From Halichondria panicea (taxonomy: Eukaryota; Porifera; Demospongiae; Suberitida; Halichondriidae), in contig NC_087389.1 in NCBI RefSeq assembly GCF_963675165.1, forward strand, positions 4,152,830 to 4,216,829: DNA of 64,000 nt, given 5' to 3'. The notes below the pieces were generated by a model. That model saw only the letters and a list, made by a program, of their open reading frames with translations. It had not been told where the DNA came from and ran no database searches. Below, piece after piece: positions 55,701 through 64,000 of the stretch. The position numbers and the translations under genes were made by a program. The number at the start of each line of letters is the position of its first letter. Position 1 is the first letter of the stretch.

Positions 55701-58700
55701 ACATTAAAGCCTTCCCTGTAACAAGTCATTGGCCTTATATTAACATCCAATTTGTACTGTACTTGGGAAAGGTGGTGTCACTTGGCTTGAGGACAGTTTA
55801 CGCTGCATGCCAACATTATGCATAAATTATAGCGAGTATAATTATGTGCCAATATTTAAAGATCGTGCTGATAATTTAATTCAACGCTCTTGTACAATTT
55901 GTTCGTCAATACAATTAAGAACTGTACACATAAACACTTCACACGTACAGTAGGAAGGGCATAATGGGATATAGAGGAAAATGTCTGAAGTTACAGAGAG
56001 TTTGAAAACAAAAGAGCCTAATTATAACAGGCCACACCAGCTCTGGACTTTGACAATTAGCCAGAGGGACAATATTGCCTGAGGCTGGCTTCACCACTGA
56101 CAACACATTTTTTCTCGACCCACCAACCATGCATCCATTAAAGTGTACTGTACAGTAAATCATGCGAGTTCATGACATAACATCTCCGGCTAACAGCAGC
56201 TGTACACAGAGGCCATGGAATTGAGTGGGAAACTGAAACAGATTTCACAGCGAATTATTGTACAACTGGACACTCATTGTCAATAAATAAGGAATGGGAT
56301 GCACACATACACACGTACATTGTATACAGTGAAGCCTGTATATCGCATTTTCTCATAATCAGGTCACACACTCTATGATACAGCCAGATGGTTGGTACTA
56401 ATGAAGCCCCACACAGTGTTTGGACCTGGGTTAGCAGGCCACCTCTTATTAACAGTCATGCACTGCTGGTTTGCAAAAAGAGCAATAACATTAATGTACT
56501 GCGGAGGTTTTCAGGTAGGTGAGGGAATGCTTCAGAGTGTAAAGTACCCATACATAAGTTATACATACAGCACAGTCAGCAGTAATTTAATACATTCATG
56601 AGTAACTTTACACTCCGAAGCATTCCCTCAACCTACCTGAAAACCTCTGTATGCAGCATGCATGTACATGCAATGTATATACACCTATCACAACTAGCAC
56701 ATTCTAACGAGACTATCAAAAACTGCTTTCAAATTGGTTGTGCAAAATCATATACATGTACGTACAAATGTACACAGAAAAGGGGCGAAGGATGTGAAGA
56801 CTAATAAAATGGAACGAAGCTCTACATAAAAAGGCCTCACACCACATACACTGCACTTACTTAGTGTAGTTCAAAGGAAACACCCACATTTGGCAAGCAC
56901 GTACTGTGTAAGTATTACCGTGACAACTTGCCAACAAAGGGGTTGTGTTGATTTTAAGAAGCATTCTCACTCTTGACACTAACAGACAAACAAGAAACAA
57001 AAGCTATCACATCCGGTAATGAAGAAATTCTGTATACAACGTACATCATGTATATAATATACCTACATGTAATACGGTGGAAGTTTAAGAGAAGGGTTTC
57101 TGGTGTCAAATGACACCACATACGTAGCTATCTCATTCCTAAGAACAACAAAGCGTGACTGAGTTGATCTCAGCAAAGCATATGCACACGCGATTATAAA
57201 TATGGTACCATACGTGCCAGCATATGCCATGGAAACCTGATACACTCAATCTCTCTGATTACACTAGCTATGTAATTATAAAATTGTAAGTTTAGTACTA
57301 TATATGAACACTAGCTCATATATCAATTTCCTACTTTAACCAGATGATACACAATTCATTGGCTATTGTTGAATTATCAAAACAAGCCTGCCAGATGATA
57401 AAAATTGAGCAGCTGCACGTTTCAATAATTGTACGAAAATGGTCAACACACAGCCGCTATAGTCTATAAAGGAGTAGGGCGGGATAACTTATTGACAAAC
57501 AGTTTGAGACAGACAACAGCTCCCATCTGAAAACAACCACATAGCTATAGTTCCCAAGAGGAATAACAATTATAAATAAGTGCATAGATAATTACACATT
57601 CTCATCGGAGGTACTGTACATGCAGTATATACGTACATCTAGGTCAAGCAGTCATGCCAACTTTGTAGACATGCATAAAACTGGAGACTCGTAAGTAAAC
57701 TGAACGCATCACACTGCGCTGTAGGATATCACGCTCTACACTAATTATATAGTAACTGTACAGCATATGCATACACGTATGCAATCGTCAGCACATATTT
57801 CCAGGCTCGAAACAACATTTGAGGTCACATATGGCTGTGTTCAGAGAGGGGTCATCAGGTGCATGGGGGAGGAGGTGGTGGAATGTGGGACCAGGGTTCA
57901 GGAATGAGACTACCACAACAATGGGTCCCTCACTCAGCATTTTAAATAGGGCAGATTAGCTATGTAGATCTAGAGTAAAGAATGCATACCAAATAGTTCA
58001 AAGTACGTATCATCTATGGAAGTTATACCAGCACGCTTAAAATAGATTTGCAGCCGATATTTACAACTTGTCTAATGAGGAGGCACTTAATTGGTGACCA
58101 TTATAATTATCTGCATGGCTAGTTATTTCCTGAGCTAATTGCTTCACTTGGCTCACCTCAACCTAAATAACAAGGGGACAGCAAGACTCAATTCATCCGG
58201 CCATTATCCCTACGCTGGGTGGGTTAGGCTCATTCATCAGAACATGATAGCTAGACACTCAAATTTGGCATGGTATAAGTTTGCTCTAAAAATACCACTA
58301 TTCGCAGTGCAGTTAGAAGATTACATGCATGTGCACTTGATGCAGTTCTGTGGTAACAGAATGCAAGCAACGTAATACTAAAATTGGGCAAGTAATGTGT
58401 ATATACCAACAAACGTCATAAAAAGATCGCTATAAAATGAATGGTTGTATATTTGGGGACCTCCCACCCACACACATCATGGCTTAGAATTCCCCAGCGA
58501 AGCTCTCTAAAAAGCAACACGATACGTCATTCAGTGCATACACGAGGATGTGGTAAAAGTAGCTGCAAGGAAACAATTCAGCTATAAATATCCTCCTAAA
58601 ATAACGCGAGTGTTGTTATGTTGAGTAGGTTTTCAGGGAATGTGGCACATACCACAGCCCCTGCAACATGGGAATTGACTCATCCATACAAGAAACTGTA

Positions 58701-60067
58701 GAATCTAACATCTCCGTTTATCTAAAACATGTGCCATGACTCGATCATCCATGCTGGGACATTACATTACGATGACTTTATTAATTAAGCTTGCAGTTGA
58801 TTTGCCAACACTGTAATAATGAAGTTACTACAAAGACATTGCTATCTCCCTGTGTACTCACTGCTTAGCAACTGGTGACCTATGTATAAGAGGGTGATAA
58901 TTGGACATAGGGCGAGAAGTTGGTAAATATAAGGCGAGACAATGACAACACATCCAAAGAAGAGCAGGCTAGAGGAATTCCACGCTCACTAAACAGGATT
59001 CCAAACATAATTATGAGTTAACTATTGCTTTTGCACACACATTTTAGCCTAGCTTAATTGCATCCATTGAACAGTAAGTACTTGCCTTCCACAGAAGCTG
59101 CTCAACTGTTTAAGGACATTATATCATGTGAGCTGTGCATCACATCAATATTATAATTTGGCAGTCAACCTACAACATGAAAGCATTTAAAAAATTCACA
59201 CGCCTATTATCAGTTTATGAATAGCAGGCAGCATGATTGTCATTGCAATGACAATAAGGCAGCATTCCATAGTAAAACAAAACAACAGCTCCCCTGTGCA
59301 GACCACCCATACTATACTATACATGTACAGTTGGAAGAGCGCGATTGCAAAACAGATCAATTAAGCGTAGGAAGTATCAAAGTATTTCTCCTTAAAATGA
59401 AGCCTAATTTTCATGGCAAATAGCTACCTGTACAGATTCTTTTTTATGTGAGTGCATAAATTATGGCTTCTTTAGGTAGGTCAAAATCATCGCTTATTTA
59501 CAAGCAAGTAACGTCTGAGGTACATAACTAATCCATCAAATTATTTACGTACTGGCTATGTAAAGTGCTACTGAATATTGTTTCTACAGAACATCAGCCA
59601 CACACCAGGTTGGAGCAACACAACCACCTCCTGTTTACGTGGCAAGAGCTTACGATAAACCACACAATGTAAGCACACTAACCTCAAAGTTTTAGCGAAG
59701 AGTGCACACTTACTTACACTTTAACTGCTTTACGTGTATATAACTCTTACCTTCCAACTGGTCTACTGAACCCTGGTTGACCCGGTGGTGATCCAAATGA
59801 CCCCACACTCTGTTTCCGTGACAACTCAGCAGTCTTCCCGATAAGCATGGCATTTTGCTTACGAAGATCGTCTCTCTCTCTTTTCATGCATCGCACATGC
59901 TCATCTTGGCTCTTAATATTTTCCTCAAGTTGGGTAATTTTTTCATCTCTTAGCTTGAGTAGAGACTCTAAGTGCTGTATAATGACTTGAGGGTTAGGGT
60001 TGTGAGAGGGGCTCAGGGAGATGGCCCGTGACCTCTGTCCACTGTGAATCTTTTTCTTCTGTGACAT
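46211..60067 (-). CDS. IQSEC: IQ-motif and Sec7-domain Arf guanine-nucleotide exchange factor (IQSEC/BRAG type), 14 coding exons
   Basis: Exons in transcript order: 60067-59751, 54922-53566, 52720-52567, 52112-51947, 51280-51119, 50569-50488, 50171-49976, 49465-49401, 49310-49233, 49093-48886, 48586-48465, 48167-47996, 47510-47425, 46825-46211. Phases fit and give 1259 aa. It activates Arf GTPases (Arf6 in vertebrates) at membranes. Domains: N-terminal coiled coil (about residues 28-76), a long Ser-rich region, an IQ calmodulin-binding motif (KIQRMYREYKLQSRFKEIRR, about 450), Sec7 (about 665-850, catalytic Glu748 in FRMPGEAQKID), a PH domain (about 860-970, RHFLGKFSV, LLIVCKRNRSEYAFKESFFL), and a Pro/Ser-rich tail with YLTP repeats. 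The tail ends VDLTKVT and lacks the PDZ-binding end of vertebrate IQSEC. The sequence TTTCTGCAG six bases before the ATG suggests a 5' untranslated exon. Confidence 0.92.
48666..48854. mobile_element. probable short inverted-repeat element in IQSEC intron 10
   Basis: AGTGGAACATCTCTTAACGA at the left and AGTGAAACCTCTTTTATAAG as the reverse complement of the right end. The interior has repeated CCACCTC words. Similar single ends occur at 30121 and 34668. Ends resemble those of pogo/Tigger-type MITEs. Confidence 0.5.
54923..59750. other. IQSEC intron 1 (4.8 kb), no nested gene seen
   Basis: Apart from the foldback at 56497-56651 the intron has short AT-rich sequence and TACATGTA-type words. The small open frames in it show no domain and no splice-compatible context. 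Confidence 0.45.
56497..56651. mobile_element. 155-bp foldback with about 46-bp arms (IQSEC intron 1)
   Basis: GCGGAGGTTTTCAGGTAGGT..GAGGGAATGCTTC..GAGTGTAAAGT at the left returns as its reverse complement at the right with about four differences, around a loop of some 55 bp. It could be a small MITE; transcription would give a long imperfect hairpin. Confidence 0.75.
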
Positions 60068-60839
60068 TCTGAACTGCAGAAAGAACAAATGGATGGAGCT
60101 GCACGTTTAGCTAGCGCTATAGCAGGCCGGGTAGTAAAGGCTAAGGATCTAGATTTACTTATATTATAGGTTGTGTGCATGAAATGAAATATCCTTACAA
60201 TGCACAAGCTAGCAATTGTAGCTCGAGTGCAACTAAGTTTTTTATACAGTTAGCTCAGTTGACTCAGTTGACCTGAGCATAGATACGTACGTACATGTAT
60301 GTATGTATAATTATACTAGGTGATTTTATAGCAACAATTTTATAGCTTGTAGCTATAAAATCTATCCTAGGCCTATGCATGCCTATGATATGTACGTGCA
60401 CAGAAACTTATATCCTGAACTTACATGTTGAGTTTAGTAGCAGGTGCACATTACAGTCACAGATCTTTACTTTTACAGCTATAAACTAAGAATTAACTGA
60501 AGAGGACTCAATTTTACATGAAATTTACAACAGCTTGTGTGTACGTGTATGAATGTGTATGTGTGGGGGGTGTTTTCAGACATGCGGTCTACAACACTTC
60601 ATGAATATCATCAACACAATAATAGGGGCGTGGTCTAACCAATTCCCTAAATAGAGCCCAATTTGAGGTGAGGATTGTTGTTATGTGCGCAAAATTAATG
60701 ATAAGCACTAATTAACAGTTACAACAAATATCATCAGTTGTGTGTCGCAGTGCAAGTAATCAGCCATCTAATAGTCTAGCCAAGCCATTGCCTACCACGC
60801 CATCAAAGCTCTGGCTCTATCAGTTTAAATTCAATCAAG
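60068..60839. promoter_or_regulatory. divergent intergenic region between IQSEC and the next gene
   Basis: The IQSEC start (minus) and the ATG at 60840 (plus) lie 772 bp apart, head to head, so both promoters should lie here, possibly shared. I see no clear TATA box with spacing to a start. The palindromic words GTACGTACATGTATGTATG (60288-60306) and AGTTAGCTCAGTTGACTCAG (60248-60267) stand out. Confidence 0.45.
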
Positions 60840-60938
60840 ATGGCTTCTGGAGGCTCTGACTCTGACCTTGACTTCAGCTCAGCTCCTGAAGACCTACCTT
60901 CCAACGTGCCCCTACCAGAACATGACGGCCTACCTCAA
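60840..60938 (+). CDS. first coding exon of an unrecognised gene (partial)
   Basis: The ATG at 60840 opens 33 in-phase codons (starting MASGGSDSDLDFSSAPEDLP) followed by a good donor (CTCAA|GTAAGG at 60939). The exon is acidic and Ser-rich. The context AAGATGG around the ATG is favourable. The next exon is not in the window: 270 bp into the intron the LTR retrotransposon starts and fills the rest. I do not recognise the family. Confidence 0.6.
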
Positions 60939-61210
60939 GTAAGGCTGTCTTTACTAAGTGCACGTTTAATTAATTACAGTGTGCATCTGGCTAAAAATAT
61001 CTTCCATACGATACGAAATGTTAGTTTAAATTTGGTTAGCTCCAGTTCATTTGTGAGTTCTACTCATCAGGCCCAGATGTGTCTTGTCGGCAATTCTAGC
61101 CAAATACTAGCTCCAGCTAGGATCTAATAATACATGTATGCAGCTACATGCATGTACGTTTTGTAAACGGTGCAATGCTTCTGTACTTAGCTATTTGTAA
61201 GTGTGGATAC
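60939..61210. other. intron between first exon and the LTR, no feature seen
   Basis: The frame of the preceding exon stays open to 61127 but this is intron sequence after a strong donor. No repeat end except the LTR start at 61211. Confidence 0.4.
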
Positions 61211-61466
61211 TGTGATGGACTAATGAGAAAAAAATCTGATTTTAAGTATGTACAGATGTAATGGAATGTACAGATATAATGGAATGTACATATCTATATT
61301 TATAGACTCTATTTTTAGACTGTGGATCTCAGATAAGTCTGAGTCACATGTGTTTTTTTGTCAGTTCTCTCAATTTATTGATTTTATTAAAATGATCATG
61401 AGAGTTCTCAACCGATAGACACTTAAAATATAGGCTGTTGCTAGTCTAGCCTATCAGTCTATCACA
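61211..61466 (+). repeat. 5' long terminal repeat (256 bp)
   Basis: The LTR starts TGTGATGGACT and ends AGTCTATCACA, i.e. TG...CA with 11-bp imperfect inverted ends (one mismatch). A TATTTATAG stretch near 61297 could serve as TATA box. The 3' copy lies beyond the window, so the exact length rests on the inverted ends and on the primer-binding site that follows. Confidence 0.75.
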
Positions 61467-61468
61467 TT

Positions 61469-61480
61469 TGGTGGCAGCGG
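61469..61480 (+). other. tRNA primer-binding site of the retrotransposon
   Basis: TGGTGGCAGCGG follows the LTR after two bases. It starts with TGG, the complement of the tRNA 3' CCA end. The priming tRNA was not identified. Confidence 0.65.
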
Positions 61481-61525
61481 TTTTGGAAGCAAGAAGCTCC
61501 AGTGAAACTACGAGATCGAGACTAT

Positions 61526-64000
61526 ATGACTGAACAAAGCCGGTGGACAGCAAGCACCTTGAGATCTGGAAAGATTTACAAGCAAGCAAATAAACTAGAA
61601 GATATGACATCAGGAGATGATCATACCGAAAGGCCAGACCCAATGGCAGAGATGCTACAATTGTTGATGGAAGACCGCAGAAGGCACGATGAAGAAGTTG
61701 CGGAGGAGAGAAGGCAGCGTGCCGAGGAACAAATCCGTGATAAAGAACGAAGGCTGTACGAAGACGAACGGCGAGAAATTGAGAGTCAAAGACAGATGGA
61801 ACTGTTTCAAAGACTGCTCACAGGAATACACAAACAAGGAGAATCTGCAGAACGGCGGGCAGAGAAAGATAGAGAGGTAAAGCTGACCAAGCTAGCAGAA
61901 ACCGACGATATAGAGGCATACCTTACAACTTTTGAAAGGATGATGACCTCATATGAAATTCCAGCTGACCGATGGGTGTACAAGCTAGCACCGCACCTGA
62001 CTGGACAGGCGCAGAAAGCCTATGCTGCAATGCCTACAGACGAAGCAATCGACTACGAAACAGTGAAAAAAACGATTTTGATACGATACGATATCACGAA
62101 AGAAAGTTATCGACATCGATTCCGAACCGCAACACGAAAAACGGGCGAGAGCAGTCGAGAACTGGCTACTCGACTCAATGACCTGGCGAGCAAATGGCTG
62201 CAGGAATGTAAAACCGTAGACGAAGTTCGAGATTTAATTGTAATGGAACAAGTGATCGATATGTTACCGTTGGAGGTACGGATTTTTGTCAAAGAAAGAC
62301 AACCCGGCACGAGCGCTGAAGCAGCAAAACTTGCTGACGACTATTGGCAAGCGAGGAAACCATCACTCGGAAGACGAATGGGACCACAAGCTGGTCTAAA
62401 ATTTTGCCATACATGTGGGAAGCAAGGACATCTGTCGAAAGACTGTAGAAACAAAACACCGGGGAAACCCGACTGGAAACCCCAAAACAGTGGAGTCAAG
62501 AAAGACCTCAAAGACCTCAAAGACATAGAATGTTTTAATTGCCACAAGAAAGGCCACTACTCCTCGAACTGTCCCGAGCGAGCAGGAGCACTGTTCTGTA
62601 CAGAGAGGCGAATAGATTACCAAGGACAATCGAATACAAAGAAAACAGAAGTCCAAGCCAAACCTAGTGTCGTAAAAACTGGCTCAGTTGAAGGAAAGAA
62701 AGTGGATAATATCCTATTAGACACAGGATGCTCAAGAACTCTCATTCGAAAGGACCTAGTTCCTCAGCATAAGCTACTACACGGAGAAGTAGTTGCAATT
62801 CGTTGTGCACACGGAGATACAGTACTGTACCCCCTAGCAGAAGTCGATTTGGAGGTGGAGGGATACCTAATTCATGTGGAAGCAGCCATCTCGGATACAC
62901 TCCCTATGCCCGTACTCCTGGGCACAGATGTACCCGAACTCACGGCGATACTTAGAGGTGATCCAACCACGAAGAAAGTGGTGCCTCAGCAGGCATTGGC
63001 CGTGGTGACGAGAGCAAGTGCCATAAAGCAGCGAGAAGAAGAGGAAATGACTGCCCAAAAAGAAAAAGAGTCGGGCGCCCATTCAAAAACACTTGGAGTT
63101 GAGATGCAATTGCCAGTCAAGGAAACTGTAGACAGCGAGAGTGAGTCAGAAGTACAAAACTTGGAAATTATTGACAACGAGAACTTAAGTGACGTGCCCT
63201 TTCAAGATTTGGAGGATGAACTGTTTATCCCAAGTCGAAACAGAGAGACGCTCACAAGAAAGGAGAAACGCCAACAGCGAGCAAAACATTTCGAAAAATG
63301 CAAAAATATGCAGTCGGAATTGCACCCATTGGACATTTCACTTTCTAAATTCAAAGAATTGCAGCAAAAGGATGATACCTTAAAACAGTGTGTCGAGGCA
63401 GCTGAAGGCAGCCCATCAACAGCAGGGGTAGGGTTCTATCAAAATGATGGCCTACTCTATCGCAGGTGGATACCCCCCAAACAAGGGGCGGACGGAGTGG
63501 AAGTGGAGCAACTGGTACTCCCAAGGCATTGCCGAGAAGAAGTACTGAAATTGGCCCACAGCGTACCTTTAGCAGGCCACATGGGCAAAGAGAAGACTGC
63601 AAGGAGAATTCTGCAACGATTTTACTGGCCTACCTTATATCAAGATGTAGCCAAGTACTGCAAAGGATGTCTCACATGCCAAAAATCTACACAAAGCAGA
63701 ACCAAACGAGCACCGCTCATCCCACTCCCAACTATTCAGGAGCCCTTCAAGAGAATAGCGATGGACATTGTTGGTCCACTCCCAAGAAGCAATTCGGGCA
63801 AACGCTATATTCTGGTTATATGTGATTACGCGACCCGATACCCTGAGGCTATACCACTCAAAAGCATCGATGCCCCACACATAGCCGAACAGCTGATGAC
63901 ACTGTTCTCACGAGTTGGAATACCAGAGGAAATACTGACTGACCAAGGAAGTAATTTTACTTCAACACTTCTAACGGAGATTTATCGGATGCTCCATGTA
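61526..64000 (+). CDS. Gag-Pol of a Gmr1-like Ty3/gypsy retrotransposon (5' part, runs off the window)
   Basis: One frame stays open for 825 codons from ATG 61526 to the window edge without a stop. Order: a charged coiled segment (residues 50-120), a SCAN-like capsid region (about 128-270, e.g. YDITKESYRHRFR), two CCHC zinc knuckles (Cys294-Cys307 and Cys336-Cys349), an aspartic protease active site (DTG 399-401 in LLDTGCS), a charged spacer, then the integrase: HHCC finger (His678, His685, Cys715, Cys718) and core Asp747 (MDIVGPL) and Asp806 (TDQGSNF). Ordinary gypsy elements have reverse transcriptase and RNase H between protease and integrase; here only about 280 residues without such motifs intervene. 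This order is known for the Gmr1-like group. The intact frame suggests a young copy. Reverse transcriptase should follow outside the window. Confidence 0.88.
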   Translation, partial: MTEQSRWTASTLRSGKIYKQANKLEDMTSGDDHTERPDPMAEMLQLLMEDRRRHDEEVAEERRQRAEEQIRDKERRLYEDERREIESQRQMELFQRLLTGIHKQGESAERRAEKDREVKLTKLAETDDIEAYLTTFERMMTSYEIPADRWVYKLAPHLTGQAQKAYAAMPTDEAIDYETVKKTILIRYDITKESYRHRFRTATRKTGESSRELATRLNDLASKWLQECKTVDEVRDLIVMEQVIDMLPLEVRIFVKERQPGTSAEAAKLADDYWQARKPSLGRRMGPQAGLKFCHTCGKQGHLSKDCRNKTPGKPDWKPQNSGVKKDLKDLKDIECFNCHKKGHYSSNCPERAGALFCTERRIDYQGQSNTKKTEVQAKPSVVKTGSVEGKKVDNILLDTGCSRTLIRKDLVPQHKLLHGEVVAIRCAHGDTVLYPLAEVDLEVEGYLIHVEAAISDTLPMPVLLGTDVPELTAILRGDPTTKKVVPQQALAVVTRASAIKQREEEEMTAQKEKESGAHSKTLGVEMQLPVKETVDSESESEVQNLEIIDNENLSDVPFQDLEDELFIPSRNRETLTRKEKRQQRAKHFEKCKNMQSELHPLDISLSKFKELQQKDDTLKQCVEAAEGSPSTAGVGFYQNDGLLYRRWIPPKQGADGVEVEQLVLPRHCREEVLKLAHSVPLAGHMGKEKTARRILQRFYWPTLYQDVAKYCKGCLTCQKSTQSRTKRAPLIPLPTIQEPFKRIAMDIVGPLPRSNSGKRYILVICDYATRYPEAIPLKSIDAPHIAEQLMTLFSRVGIPEEILTDQGSNFTSTLLTEIYRMLHV

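Noticed and set aside
1-64000. tRNA, rRNA or snRNA genes
   Set aside because: I looked for cloverleaf-type T-loop (GTTCGA-like) and acceptor pairs on both strands and found none I could support.

Overview
The window looks like nuclear DNA of an early-branching animal, most likely a demosponge. This is inference from the mix of genes: compact, intron-rich conserved metazoan genes, a type II membrane protein with a fibrinogen-like domain, an intronless beta-helix plus multi-pass membrane protein with a Cys-rich linker, and very dense short inverted-repeat transposons. AT-rich spacers are full of words such as TACATGTA and AGCTAGCT. All introns I modelled are GT-AG.

Layout. 539-4644 (+): a two-exon kyphoscoliosis-peptidase/hillarin-like transglutaminase-fold protein of about 1213 aa. 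5022-21530 (+): exportin-T (XPOT) in 27 exons, joined in phase to 787 codons but lacking the family's C-terminal roughly 175 residues. Its 5.5 kb ninth intron carries, antisense, a broken fibrinogen-domain gene and a partial tandem copy. 23543-24895 (-): an intronless mitochondrial-type beta-ketoacyl-ACP synthase (OXSM). 25032-29271: a nest of DNA transposons inside one another, with two 5'-truncated LINE-like tails. 29488-38997 (+): a complete 14-exon Rab GDI (441 aa). 40359-44432 (+): the beta-helix/multi-pass surface protein (1357 aa). 45235-45830: another LINE-like relic. 46211-60067 (-): a complete 14-exon IQSEC-type Arf GEF (1259 aa). 60840-60938 (+): the first exon of an unrecognised divergent gene. 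61211 to the window end: the 5' half of a Ty3/gypsy-type LTR retrotransposon with one open Gag-Pol frame.

The genes do not form a pathway. XPOT exports tRNA from the nucleus, Rab GDI recycles Rab GTPases, IQSEC activates Arf GTPases, and OXSM serves mitochondrial fatty-acid synthesis. Their neighbourhood is ordinary eukaryotic gene order.

The most unusual signals are: (1) a retrotransposon whose integrase follows the protease with no reverse transcriptase between them (Gmr1-like order, SCAN-like Gag); (2) three elements with TAG...CTA ends flanked by perfect 9-bp target duplications, one only 58 bp long; (3) a 58-bp minisatellite in Rab GDI whose every unit carries a copy of the exon end and splice donor; (4) sense-strand CA repeats abutting splice acceptors in three unrelated genes, in two introns opposed by donor-side GT tracts that could pair with them; (5) exportin-T ending early next to a duplicated copy of its last exon end. 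All calls come from reading the sequence; no database search was run.
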